In this document: positions 17,155-25,058 of the stretch, in pieces
Numbering within the stretch: the stretch's first letter is position 1
Layout of the letters: each line of letters starts with the position of its first letter
Origin: Nocardia otitidiscaviarum NBRC 14405
GTDB lineage: Bacteria; Actinomycetota; Actinomycetes; Mycobacteriales; Mycobacteriaceae
NCBI RefSeq assembly: GCF_000308635.1
Contig: NZ_BAGD01000070.1
Span: 1 to 44,759 of the forward strand
Direction: 5' to 3'
Length of the DNA: 44,759 nt
The notes under the pieces: generated by a model
The model's database searches: none
Seen by the model: the letters and a program-made list of their open reading frames with translations, nothing else
Told to the model about the DNA's origin: nothing
Translations under genes and position numbers: made by a program

Positions 17155-17340
17155 GTTACGCGTGCCGGCGCACGACCTCAGCGGGGGATCATATAGCCGC
17201 GCCGACCTCCCACCTGCCCGACACGTGGAATCCTCAACCCGCTGCGGGTATGTTGAACAGGCACAGGTAGTTCGAGCCGCCGTGCCGTATCGCGGCGGTG
17301 GCTGCGGACTGATCGCACAGCGGAGGGATAGGGGCGTGTG

Positions 17341-17562
17341 ATGGGGCGCGCCGACGAACCGGGCCCACATATCACCAAGTGCAACGGCCACGAAGCTCGG
17401 TGGTGCCGGATCGACGGTGAGGTGCACGTATTGAGCGTGCATCTGCAGAATCAGCCGGAACAGGTGTTCCCGGAGCCGGTAATCCTGGGCACCGCTTACG
17501 ATTTCATGCCGCTCGCGCTCTGGAAGCAGGTGCAGCGGGACCGGGGTGCGGACCTGTCCTGA
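17341..17562 (+). CDS. Small hypothetical protein (73 aa)
   Basis: This is a 73-residue soluble ORF with a CNGHEARWCRIDGEVHVLSVH segment and a C-terminal PLALWKQVQRDRG helix. Codon use is actinobacterial. GGAGGG at 17322-17327 and GGGG at 17331 precede the start; GTG 17338 in the same frame is an alternative. The next gene begins 38 bases downstream on the same strand and could be co-transcribed. I recognise no family. The 183 bases upstream (17155-17337) show nothing else. Confidence 0.5.
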   Translation: MGRADEPGPHITKCNGHEARWCRIDGEVHVLSVHLQNQPEQVFPEPVILGTAYDFMPLALWKQVQRDRGADLS

Positions 17563-17600
17563 CGAGCATCGGCCGGGAGCGGTGGCCGGATGGGAGCACC

Positions 17601-18239
17601 GTGAACGAACCGCTGGCGGATCGGCAGCCAACCAGTCACGAACGCAGGTCGGGCCTGTTCTGGGACGAGTCGTATCGGGACGAACCCGCCCCGTGGGACA
17701 CCGGCCGCCCGCAACCGGCGATCGTACGGCTGGCGGCGGGGGCGTTCGGTCGCACCGTCCTCGACGCGGGCTGCGGAACCGGTGAGAACACACTCCACAT
17801 CGCCGCTGCCGGGGGAGCGGTCCTGGGCGTGGACGTGGCCGAGACCGCCATCGCCATGGCCCGGCGCAAGGCGACCGCCCGTGGACTCGACGCCGAATTC
17901 GCCGTGGCCGACGCCTTCCGGCTACACCTGCTGCACCGCACCTTCGACACAGTCGTCGACAGCGGCCTCTTCCACACCTTCGACGCCGACGAGCGAACGG
18001 CCTACGTGCACAGCCTCACATCGGTGACCACCCCTGGCTCCCGACTGTTCATCCTCTGCTTCGGCGACAACGGTCCCGACCCAGGTCCACACCCTGTGAG
18101 CCGCGAGGCGCTGACAGCCCCCTTCGACGACGACCCCGACTGGCAGGTCGCCGACATCGCACCGGAGACCATCGAAACCCGATTCACGCCGGACGGCGCA
18201 CCCGCCTGGCTCGCGACGATCGAACGGCTCGCGGGATAG
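17601..18239 (+). CDS. Class I SAM-dependent methyltransferase
   Basis: The protein has 212 residues and is a Methyltransf_25/TPMT-like class I enzyme. The SAM-binding loop is VLDAGCGTGENTLHIA at about residues 52-67. The strand-2 acidic residue is in GVDVAETAI, and DSGLFHTFD marks the post-II region typical of small-molecule thiol/selenium methyltransferases. The substrate cannot be told. GTG 17601 with GGGAG upstream is the chosen start. It follows the 73-residue ORF. The 189-base gap before the next convergent gene (18240-18428) shows no convincing feature. Confidence 0.88.
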   Translation: MNEPLADRQPTSHERRSGLFWDESYRDEPAPWDTGRPQPAIVRLAAGAFGRTVLDAGCGTGENTLHIAAAGGAVLGVDVAETAIAMARRKATARGLDAEFAVADAFRLHLLHRTFDTVVDSGLFHTFDADERTAYVHSLTSVTTPGSRLFILCFGDNGPDPGPHPVSREALTAPFDDDPDWQVADIAPETIETRFTPDGAPAWLATIERLAG

Positions 18240-18428
18240 GCCACGCCGCCGAAACACCGACACTCAGTGGCACTTCCGTCCGGGGTGGCGCAATCGCCGC
18301 CCGATGGCGAGCTGATGGAGCCGCAGCAGGCCACTCCCGACATCGGATTCGGCGTATCCGGCTCCGAGAACGGGCCATGCGGGGTTCAGGACACGGCTCC
18401 TGTCTCGAATCCCGGTCTGAACGAGGGC

Positions 18429-18980
18429 TCAGTCGGCGAGGTAGCGCAGCAGTACCGCGGTGCTGAAGTGTCGCGTTTCGGCCAAGCGCAGCGGGATGTG
18501 CTTGGCCAGGGGCGGGAACATCGGGGTACCGCCGCCAAGCAGGATCGGCGAGACGAACAGTTGATACTCGTCGATGAGACCGTGGGGGAGCAGTGCGGCG
18601 GCCAGGCTCGCGCCGCCGACCTCCATGACGCCGTCGCCTCCGGCCTTGAGCGCGCGCACCTCCTCGACCGCGTTCTCTCGGACCAGGGTGCTGTTCCAGT
18701 GGACTTCGGTGAGGGTCCGGGAGAAGACGACCTTCGGTTTGCTGGTCCAGAGCTCGGCGAAATCGCGTTCGATGGGTGGGGCGTCCTCGGGGACGTGCGG
18801 CCAGTGATCGGCCATCAGCTCGTACATGCGGCGGCCGTGCAGCGAGATCTCGAGCTCGCGGAAGCGGTCGTTGTGGAACTGATGCAGTTCGTCGTCCGGG
18901 GTGGTCCAGCCGATGCCGCCGTCGCGGTCGTTCATGTAACCATCCAGGGATACACCGTAGGTGTAGACAAGTTTCCGCAT
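18429..18980 (-). CDS. Dihydrofolate reductase family protein (RibD C-terminal domain)
   Basis: The protein has 183 residues with the RibD-C/DHFR-like fold. It opens with KLVYTYGVSLDGYMNDRDGGIGW, has the RRMYELM helix near residue 50, the KVVFSRTL strand, and a VGGASLAAALLPHGLIDEYQLFVSPILLGGG block that forms the nucleotide-binding end. Stand-alone members reduce unknown substrates with NADPH and are common in actinobacteria; most are not true DHFR or RibD. It lies 60 bases downstream of the sigma factor gene on the same strand and is probably the last gene of that operon, suggesting a role in the same stress response. Confidence 0.9.
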   Translation of the reverse strand: MRKLVYTYGVSLDGYMNDRDGGIGWTTPDDELHQFHNDRFRELEISLHGRRMYELMADHWPHVPEDAPPIERDFAELWTSKPKVVFSRTLTEVHWNSTLVRENAVEEVRALKAGGDGVMEVGGASLAAALLPHGLIDEYQLFVSPILLGGGTPMFPPLAKHIPLRLAETRHFSTAVLLRYLAD

Positions 18981-19040
18981 AACTCGTTGGACCGCCCGCG
19001 GGCTCGAGATTCATCGGTGCCCGTCCAATTTCCGGGTAAA

Positions 19041-19997
19041 TCATCGAAGCGTGAGGTGGGTTTCGGAGTCGACGTGGGTGAGTTTGCGCGGATTGCGGAC
19101 ATAGAAGAGGCCGGTGATGTGCGCATCCTCGACGTGTACGGCGATGACGCCGTCGAGTTCGCCGTCCGCGTACAGGGCGAGTGCGGGACCGCCGTTGACC
19201 GTGGCCGGCTCGACGGTGATCGTGATATCGGTGGTGGTGAGCGTCTTGGTGAGCCCGCCGACGATGAAGCGGGATACCTTGTCGGCGCCGTGGATCGGCC
19301 GCGGGGATGCCTGTTTGATGCCGCCGCCGTCGCTGATCGCCACCACGTCGGGGGCGAGCACCGCGAGCAGTCCGCTCAGGTCCCGCGTTTCCAGGGCGTG
19401 CCGGAATGCCTCGACGGCGGCCTCGGCCTGGTCGGCCGTGACCGTGCGGCGCGGACGGCGGGCCTCGACGTGGCGGCGGGCGCGATGGGCGATCTGATGC
19501 ACGGCCGCGGGGGTCTTGTCCACCGCGGCCGCGATCTCGTCGTAGCCGATCCCGAAGGCCTCGCGCAGCACGAACACGGCCCGCTCGGTCGGGGTCAGCG
19601 TCTCGAGTACCAGCATGAGCGCCATCGAAACGCTTTCGGCCAGTTCCACATCCGCCGCCACATCCGGGGTGGTGAGCAGCGGCTCCGGCAGCCAGGACCC
19701 CACGTACGACTCGCGGCGGCGTTTCAACGACCGCAGTCGGTTCAGCGCCTGCCGGGCGGTGATCCGCACCAGGTAGGCACGCGGTTCGGAGACCTCCGCC
19801 GCGTCCACCTTCACCCAGCGCAGCCACGTCTCCTGGAGCACGTCCTCGGCGTCAGCGGCCGACCCGAGCATTTCGTAGGCGACGGTGAACAGCAGATTGC
19901 GATGGGTGAGAAAGGTTTCCGTCGCGGCGACGGCGGCGTGGGGGTTGGCGGGCACGCCGGGCCGCCGGGGTCGGCCGGGTTCGCGCGTGGTGTCCAT
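19041..19997 (-). CDS. sigJ: SigJ-type ECF41 sigma factor with SnoaL-like C-terminal domain
   Basis: The protein has 318 residues. Region 2 is at about 30-95 (LLFTVAYEMLGSAADAEDVLQETWLRW). Region 4 is at about 130-185 (LETLTPTERAVFVLREAFGIGYDEIA, then TPAAVHQIAHRARRHV). A C-terminal SnoaL/NTF2-like domain at about 195-318 contains DGGG-I, matching the DGGG motif of ECF41 factors, whose extra domain takes the place of a separate anti-sigma factor. ECF41 factors typically activate one neighbouring gene for a decarboxylase, oxidoreductase or epimerase. Here the oxidoreductase lies 16 bases upstream in the same operon, preceded by a sequence close to the ECF41 promoter. What triggers it is unknown. 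Confidence 0.92.
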   Translation of the reverse strand: MDTTREPGRPRRPGVPANPHAAVAATETFLTHRNLLFTVAYEMLGSAADAEDVLQETWLRWVKVDAAEVSEPRAYLVRITARQALNRLRSLKRRRESYVGSWLPEPLLTTPDVAADVELAESVSMALMLVLETLTPTERAVFVLREAFGIGYDEIAAAVDKTPAAVHQIAHRARRHVEARRPRRTVTADQAEAAVEAFRHALETRDLSGLLAVLAPDVVAISDGGGIKQASPRPIHGADKVSRFIVGGLTKTLTTTDITITVEPATVNGGPALALYADGELDGVIAVHVEDAHITGLFYVRNPRKLTHVDSETHLTLR

Positions 19998-20013
19998 CGG
20001 GTTCGCTCCCGTC

Positions 20014-21201
20014 CTACGCGACGGGTGCCGTGGCGTCGCCGCGCTGAGCCAGCAGGGCCGGTCGATGCTTGCCGTCCTTTGGCCAGTGGTGCGAACCGGG
20101 CTTGGCCGCCTCCGTCACCAGATGGTCGACGCTGGCGGCGCAGGAGAACTCCTTCAGTGTGCGGCCCGCGAATCCGGTGAAGTACAGCGGCAGTGCGGTG
20201 TCGTCCTTGCGACCGAGCTGGAAGATGCCGGTGCGGCGGCCGAAGCTGATGCACATGGCGGGGAAGGACAGGTCGATCGGCGTCGGCCGCTCACCCGCGA
20301 TCCGGTGCAGGACGGTGTCGGCGGCGTGCGCGCCCAGGCAGCCCGCCGCGTAGGCGCTCATCCGGAACGGCAGATCCGAGGGTGCCGACGCGTCACCCGC
20401 CGCGACGATCCGCTCATCGTCCACACTGGTGAGGGTTTCGTCGGTGAGCAGGCGCCCGGCGGCGTCGGTGCGCAGACCGCTGCGCGCGGCCAGTTCGGGC
20501 ACCCCGAATCCTGCGGTCCAAATGGTGACCCGGCTTGCCAGGGTGCGACCGTCCCGCAGTTCCACGGCGTCCGCGGTCACCGCGGCGACCGCGGTATCGG
20601 GGCCCTCCAGCAGGCCGACGCCGAGCTTGGTGAGGTATTTGCGCGCGGTGCGGCGCGCCCGCGGGTGCAGGTACGGCCCGAGGCCACCACCGCAGATGAG
20701 GGTGACGCTGCGCCCCTGCTCCGCCAGTTCCGCGGCGGTCTCGATCCCGGTCGGCCCGCCCCCGACCACCGTCACCGCCGCCGACATCGGCGTGTCGTAC
20801 AGCACCGACCGCAAGCGCCGCGCCGCCTCCAATGTGGCTATCGGATAGGCGAACTCGGCCGCGCCCGGTACCCGCGGCCCCGCGCTGCCGCTGCCCACCG
20901 CGTAGACGAGGTAGTCGTAGCCGATCCGGCCGCCCTCGGCCAGCGTCACGCCGCGTCCGGCCGCGTCGATGCCGGTGACGTTGTCGACGACCAACCGGAC
21001 GCCCTCGGCGAGCACGTCCGGGTATTCGACGACCGCGTCGTGGGTACCGCCCACCAGCTGGTGCAGTCGCAGCCGCGGAACGAAGACCGACCGTGGATTG
21101 ATCACGGTCACCGTCACGTCGTCGCGCTGGGTCAGGCGATTGGCCGCCATGATCCCGGCGTACCCGCCGCCGACCACGACCACATCGATGTTCTCGCCCA
21201 T
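20014..21201 (-). CDS. NAD(P)/FAD-dependent oxidoreductase (NDH-2-like)
   Basis: The protein has 395 residues with two dinucleotide-binding folds: FAD at DVVVVGGGYAGIMAA near residues 6-20, and NAD(P)H at AVTVVGGGPTGIETAAEL near 142-159. The FAD-closing GDA lies in ERIVAAGDASAP. The order and the central NDH-2-type spacing place it in the NADH dehydrogenase-like family (COG1252), but the long hydrophobic C-terminal membrane helices of classic NDH-2 are weak here. It probably oxidises NAD(P)H with a quinone or small acceptor. ATG 21201 has GAAGGAG upstream. It is the first gene of the operon with the ECF41 sigma factor and is its most likely regulatory target. Confidence 0.9.
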   Translation of the reverse strand: MGENIDVVVVGGGYAGIMAANRLTQRDDVTVTVINPRSVFVPRLRLHQLVGGTHDAVVEYPDVLAEGVRLVVDNVTGIDAAGRGVTLAEGGRIGYDYLVYAVGSGSAGPRVPGAAEFAYPIATLEAARRLRSVLYDTPMSAAVTVVGGGPTGIETAAELAEQGRSVTLICGGGLGPYLHPRARRTARKYLTKLGVGLLEGPDTAVAAVTADAVELRDGRTLASRVTIWTAGFGVPELAARSGLRTDAAGRLLTDETLTSVDDERIVAAGDASAPSDLPFRMSAYAAGCLGAHAADTVLHRIAGERPTPIDLSFPAMCISFGRRTGIFQLGRKDDTALPLYFTGFAGRTLKEFSCAASVDHLVTEAAKPGSHHWPKDGKHRPALLAQRGDATAPVA

Positions 21202-21235
21202 GATGTCTCCTTCACTCCGAGGGGTTCATGCACCA

Positions 21236-21262
21236 GACACCGCAGTTCCGAGTTTCCTGACA
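21236..21262 (-). promoter_or_regulatory. Candidate ECF41 promoter
   Basis: On the minus strand TGTCAGG, 16 bases, then TGTC resembles the ECF41 consensus TGTCACA-N16-CGTC as I remember it. Five of seven -35 bases and three of four -10 bases match, with exact spacing. It ends 35 bases before the oxidoreductase start codon, leaving a short leader with an AAGGAG site. Autoregulation by the sigma factor in the same operon is inferred. Confidence 0.55.
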
Positions 21263-21265
21263 CTA

Positions 21266-21281
21266 TGTGACTCAGATCACT
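21266..21281. promoter_or_regulatory. Crp-like site TGTGA-N6-TCACT
   Basis: TGTGACTCAGATCACT matches the Crp/Fnr-family palindrome TGTGA-N6-TCACA at nine of ten arm bases. It lies four bases upstream of the candidate ECF41 -35 element, a position suited to an activator. Actinobacterial Crp proteins bind such sites. No direct evidence of binding is available. Confidence 0.4.
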
Positions 21282-21388
21282 CGCGTTACCGACGCGTGTT
21301 CACGGGGCTCGGGACCGGCGGGCAGGGCAGGGGGAGCGCTCCGGAGGTTCACCGTTCCAGAAGTGATCACCCGTGGTCCATCGAGCAC

Positions 21389-22234
21389 CTAATCTCCGAA
21401 GTAGTCGTCAGACAGTTTCTGATAGAAGGGATAGTATTTCTGATACCAAAACGAATGCGGGTGGTTGATGCTGTCGGCGATTATGAGACGTGCCTCTTGG
21501 CGGGATATCATGCCGCTGGCATGGCTATTGTAGGCGACTTCGACAGCGAATCGTATGCTGTCACCGTCACCGTCAAAAGATCGGATATCCGGACCGCCGT
21601 TCTCCGAGATTTCTCTCCGCACCTGCGCGGACGTCAGTTCAGCCTCAGCTTCATCGACGAACGAATTGTACAGATGCTCATCTATCCACTGCTCGCGTGT
21701 CATATCCTTTGTAGGCGGTCTTATCGAAATGGGTACATCGCTCTTCCTGGCGTGGCCGGCCTCATGAGCCAGGATATCCGTCAAAAGCAGATCGTCTCCC
21801 TTCGCGGCTATGTCGATGTTGATCAATTTTTGCTCTCGGACGGTGTAATACCCGCTGCCTTTCGGCCCCCATTGAATGATCCACCCGTCCGCTTCCAAGT
21901 CCCGCAAAGTCTTCGCCAGTGTGGGAGACAGTTCGACGAGCGCGTCCACTTCCTGAACCGGTCCGTCGCTGGAAGGTCCCGCCCTTTCTGCGCTGTCACT
22001 GGCCAAGATCTGGTAGCCCCACAATCCAGCGGAGGTCGTCCATGCGATCCTCGAAGCACGCTCCCATGTGAACTTCGGAGCATTGCGTTGATCAGCGCCG
22101 GTCAGCCCGGCAGCCGTGTTGCGCAGTCCACCACTGCCGGCCCGATAGCGGGTGACGTAGCCCTCGCCGGCCCGCCGCAGCAGGTTGCTGGTACGGCCGG
22201 CGATTTCTTCGACGAGTTGCGAGACTCGGCTCAT
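21389..22234 (-). CDS. HEAGH zinc metallopeptidase-domain protein, candidate toxin
   Basis: The protein has 281 residues. Residues 1-50 are a helical lead without a signal peptide. A moderately hydrophobic stretch lies at 60-78 and a low-complexity linker at 80-95. The domain from about 96 holds the zinc motif H157-E-A-G-H161 inside LTDILAHEAGHARK, with acidic residues at 194-199 (SFVDEAEAE) placed to give the third, gluzincin-type ligand. It resembles the putative metallopeptidase domains of polymorphic toxins (DUF6782-like, from memory). The DNA is clearly richer in A/T than the flanks, with rare codons such as ATA and AGA, which points to horizontal transfer. The start overlaps the upstream partner's stop by four bases. 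A domesticated protease with a different role cannot be excluded. Confidence 0.6.
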   Translation of the reverse strand: MSRVSQLVEEIAGRTSNLLRRAGEGYVTRYRAGSGGLRNTAAGLTGADQRNAPKFTWERASRIAWTTSAGLWGYQILASDSAERAGPSSDGPVQEVDALVELSPTLAKTLRDLEADGWIIQWGPKGSGYYTVREQKLINIDIAAKGDDLLLTDILAHEAGHARKSDVPISIRPPTKDMTREQWIDEHLYNSFVDEAEAELTSAQVRREISENGGPDIRSFDGDGDSIRFAVEVAYNSHASGMISRQEARLIIADSINHPHSFWYQKYYPFYQKLSDDYFGD

Positions 22235-22671
22235 GACGTCTCGTGCACGCTGATTGCGTGAAGTGTCCTAGCTTCCGCGGTGAACTGTAGGTACAGCGTT
22301 CTGAGACCGCGCCTTTCCTGGAACGAGATGACTCCCTCCGGTGGTATCCGAGGGTTGGCGCTGACATGCTCGGAGGAAAGGTGGAAGCGAGTCGTGAGCT
22401 CGGCCTGAGTGATTCGGCATCCCGCCGAGACGTCCATTATCACCAAGCCCTTCGGAGGACCGGACAGCGTACGAGATCCACGGAAGGTGATTGTTGACAA
22501 TGGACCCGTCTCCGGGTGTGCCTCGAATTCGCGCAGGTGAGGATTGGTGCAGGGCACCTCGAACAGCGTGACCGAGCACGCCTCGGAGACGGAGTCCGGC
22601 GTGAAAGGTCCCTGTACGGCCAGAATCCGGTCGACAATCCTGCTGATCTCGTCTGCGCCTCCGGGCGTCAC
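22231..22671 (-). CDS. Unknown partner protein of the metallopeptidase (146 aa)
   Basis: The protein has 146 residues, starting at GTG 22671 with GGAGG seven bases upstream. It has an N-terminal amphipathic helix (ADEISRIVDRILAVQG), then alternating strands (SVTLFEVPC, LSTITFRGSR, GLVIMDVSAG) and a C-terminal ISFQERRGLRTLYLQF hairpin. The fold looks mixed alpha/beta, about the size of an immunity protein or a secretion chaperone/adaptor. I do not recognise the family. Its stop overlaps the metallopeptidase start (ATGA), so the two are made together. It precedes the toxin-like gene, whereas immunity genes usually follow, so adaptor or chaperone is a real alternative. Confidence 0.55.
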   Translation of the reverse strand: MTPGGADEISRIVDRILAVQGPFTPDSVSEACSVTLFEVPCTNPHLREFEAHPETGPLSTITFRGSRTLSGPPKGLVIMDVSAGCRITQAELTTRFHLSSEHVSANPRIPPEGVISFQERRGLRTLYLQFTAEARTLHAISVHETS

Positions 22672-23098
22672 GATGCGCCTCCGCGAGTGTGCGGCGAAAC
22701 TGGATCACTCGATTCCGACAGTGAGATCAACGTCGATACCGCGGCCCGGCAGCCGATCCCGAAATGATCCACAGCAACCCCATCCCTACCGGCACAATCC
22801 GAACGAGACCGAATCCTCTTCTCGAGGAGGCCGTGCCAAGCACCTGATCTTCCCGCAGGAGGGGCGATCTCAATCCGTCAGAGCTTCCCAGCATCGGGAA
22901 ACTCTGGAATGTCCACCATCTGAAGGATCAGCAATCGAATAGCCGTGAACCTCGGTATCCGGTCTTTTCGGCTTCGGAACGAGTGTGGTCGCTGCCGGTA
23001 TCCCCGGCTCGCACCGTTTCCAGCGCACGCCCCACGGCTCGGCGGCGGGTGTGTGAGGATGGGCGCGTTCGTTCAGCTCGGTACGTGAGGAGCAGTTG
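22672..23098. other. Intergenic region with a hairpin
   Basis: These 427 bases separate the divergent metallopeptidase cassette and the small secreted protein. Open frames here have irregular composition and no ribosome binding sites, and I support no gene. The clearest structure is a stem of AGAG-c-TTCCC with GGGAA-a-CTCT around a six-base loop at 22880-22905. Its role is unknown; no T-run follows it. Confidence 0.5.
22880..22905. repeat. Inverted repeat (hairpin) in the cassette promoter region
   Basis: Nine paired bases with one C/A mismatch close a six-base AGCATC loop. There is no poly-T, so a simple terminator is unlikely. It could be an operator or an RNA structure upstream of either divergent gene. 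Confidence 0.35.
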
Positions 23099-23350
23099 GT
23101 GAGAGTTCGATACCTCGTGGGATTGCCGGTGGCGGTCATGGCCATGGTGCCGGTGTTCGGGTTCGCCGCCTCGGGCACCGCCCAGGCTCGGGTGCAGACC
23201 TACAGCTGCACCGCCGAGTCGTGGGGCGGCGAGCAGCTCGGTCCGCTGACCGTCGAGTCGAAGTACGGTGTGCGCGCTGCCAAGGGGCTGGCCAAGACGG
23301 AATGGCGCGGGGAGGCCAAGTACTCCAGCATCGAATGCACGCCCGTCTAG
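23099..23350 (+). CDS. Small secreted protein with two cysteines (83 aa)
   Basis: GTG 23099 follows GAGGAG by six bases; the in-frame TTG three bases earlier is too close. Residues 1-30 are a Sec signal peptide: VRVRYLV, a long hydrophobic core, and a likely signal peptidase I site after SGTAQA. The mature part is about 53 residues with one Cys near each end (YSCTAES and SIECTPV), which could form a disulfide that closes the chain. I recognise no family. It is followed by a very strong hairpin terminator shared with the convergent nuoN. Confidence 0.65.
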   Translation: MRVRYLVGLPVAVMAMVPVFGFAASGTAQARVQTYSCTAESWGGEQLGPLTVESKYGVRAAKGLAKTEWRGEAKYSSIECTPV

Positions 23351-23371
23351 TGCACCCGGCACCGCCGTCGA

Positions 23372-23414
23372 ACACATCGGGCCCGCCGCGACGATCGCGG
23401 CGGGCCCGATGTGT
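23372..23414. terminator. Strong bidirectional hairpin terminator
   Basis: A perfect 19-base-pair stem (ACACATCGGGCCCGCCGCG and its complement) closes a five-base ACGAT loop, exactly between the convergent ends of the secreted-protein gene (23350) and nuoN (23427). There is no T-run, as is usual in actinobacteria. It should stop transcription from both sides and closes the nuo operon. Confidence 0.8.
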
Positions 23415-23426
23415 GTGCGAGAGAGG

Positions 23427-25058
23427 CTAACCGGTGAATACCGCCGCCTGCTCGGCGAGGTCCAGCAGCGGCTGCGGGAAGATGCCGAGCACCAGGGTGG
23501 CCGCGGCGGTGACGGCGATGACGGTGGTGGTGACGGTCGGGTAGACCAGTGTCGGCGGGTCCTCGGGCGGGTCGGTGAAGAACATGAGCACGATGACGCG
23601 GACGTAGAAGAACGCCGCCACCGCACTGGTGACCACGCCGACGATGACCAGCGGGGTGGCCCCGCCCGACGCCGCCGCCTCGAAGACCGCGAACTTGCTG
23701 ATGAAACCGCTGGTGAGCGGAATACCCGCGAAGGAGAGCAGGAACAGCGCGAAGATCGAGGCCAGCCAGGGGGAGCGGCGGCCGAGCCCGGCCCAGGCCG
23801 ACAGTGTGGTCGCCTCGTCGCCGTTGCGGTCGCGGATCAGGGTCACCACGGCGAAGGCTCCGATGGTGCCCAGGCCGTAGGCGACAAGGTAGAACAGCAC
23901 CGAGGAGATACCCGCGGTATTCGCCGCCACCAGCGCCGTGAGTATGAAGCCCGCGTGCGCGACCGACGAGTAGGCGAGCATGCGCTTCATATCGGTCTGG
24001 GTGATCGCCAGTACCGCGCCCACGATCATGGTCGCGATGGCGACGGCCGCGAGGATCGGCCGCCAGTCGTCCCGCAGTCCGGGCACCCCGACGTACAGCA
24101 CGCGCAGCAGCGCGCCCACCGCGGCAATCTTGGTGGCGGCGGCCATGAAGCCGGTGACCGGAGTAGGCGCGCCCTGGTAGACGTCCGGCACCCAGGACTG
24201 GAACGGCACCGCGCCGATCTTGAACAGCAGGCCGACCGCCAGCATGGCCACGCCGAGAATGGCGAGCGTGCGCTCACCGCCGTCGCGCGAGACCGCCTCG
24301 GCGATGCCGGACAGACGCACACTGCCCGCGTAGCCGTACAGCAACGCCATGCCGTACAGGAAGAACGCCGACGAGAACGCCCCCAGCAGGAAGTACTTCA
24401 GCGCCGCTTCCTGGGAGAGCAGTCGCCGCCGCCGGGCCAGCCCGCACAGCAGATACAGCGGCAGTGACAGCACCTCGAGCGCCACGAACATGGTGAGCAG
24501 GTCGTTGGAGGCCGGAAAGAGCATGAGCCCGCCCACCGCGAACATGGCCAGCGGGAACACCTCGGTGGTGGCGACACCGGCCCGCGCGGCCGCCAGTTCG
24601 TCGCTGCTGCCGGGGGTGGCGGCGGCCTGCGGGGTGAAGGCGTCCACGCCCTTGGACGCGGTCAGGCTCCAGGTGCCGGGTCCTTCCCGCCGCACCGGAT
24701 TCCGGTCCGCACGCCGCTCGGCGAGGAACAGCAGGCCGAGGATGGACACCACCAGGATCGTGCCCTGCAGGAACAGGGTCACCCCGTCGATGGCGACCGC
24801 GCCGACCACGGCGGTGGCCTCGGTGCCGCGCAGTCCGATGACCGCGCCGAGCGCCACCGCCAGACCGCCGAGGCCGAGCACCAGATGCGATCCATACCGG
24901 AACCGCCTGGGCAGGAACGCTTCCACCAGCACCATCACCACGGCCACACCGAACACGATGAGCATGGGGGACAGGTCCCGGTACTCGATGCTGGGCGCGG
25001 GGACGGTCGCGGCGAGCAGTGAATCGGATACCGCGGTGAGAAGGGGAGTACCGCTCAC
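23427..25058 (-). CDS. nuoN: NADH-quinone oxidoreductase subunit N
   Basis: The protein has 543 residues and is an antiporter-like membrane subunit of complex I that forms one of the proton channels in the membrane arm. About fourteen hydrophobic helices are visible. The Proton_antipo_M core includes ALKYFLLGAFSSAFFLYGMALLYG with its conserved Lys, FKIGAVPFQSWVPDVYQGAPTPV and KRMLAYSSVAHAGFI. An Asp/Arg/Pro-rich cytoplasmic loop lies near residues 115-150. The GTG start at 25058 overlaps the nuoM stop (GTGA). It is the last gene of the operon, followed by the hairpin terminator. Confidence 0.97.
   Translation of the reverse strand: MSGTPLLTAVSDSLLAATVPAPSIEYRDLSPMLIVFGVAVVMVLVEAFLPRRFRYGSHLVLGLGGLAVALGAVIGLRGTEATAVVGAVAIDGVTLFLQGTILVVSILGLLFLAERRADRNPVRREGPGTWSLTASKGVDAFTPQAAATPGSSDELAAARAGVATTEVFPLAMFAVGGLMLFPASNDLLTMFVALEVLSLPLYLLCGLARRRRLLSQEAALKYFLLGAFSSAFFLYGMALLYGYAGSVRLSGIAEAVSRDGGERTLAILGVAMLAVGLLFKIGAVPFQSWVPDVYQGAPTPVTGFMAAATKIAAVGALLRVLYVGVPGLRDDWRPILAAVAIATMIVGAVLAITQTDMKRMLAYSSVAHAGFILTALVAANTAGISSVLFYLVAYGLGTIGAFAVVTLIRDRNGDEATTLSAWAGLGRRSPWLASIFALFLLSFAGIPLTSGFISKFAVFEAAASGGATPLVIVGVVTSAVAAFFYVRVIVLMFFTDPPEDPPTLVYPTVTTTVIAVTAAATLVLGIFPQPLLDLAEQAAVFTG

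Noticed and set aside
18002..18343. Cys-containing minus-strand ORF overlapping the methyltransferase end
   Set aside because: It runs mostly antisense to a well-supported gene, and its first 30 codons have no ribosome binding site or family resemblance.
22544..22942. Plus-strand ORF of 132 codons in the gap beside the metallopeptidase cassette
   Set aside because: It overlaps the coupled 146-codon gene antisense, lacks a ribosome binding site and resembles random sequence.
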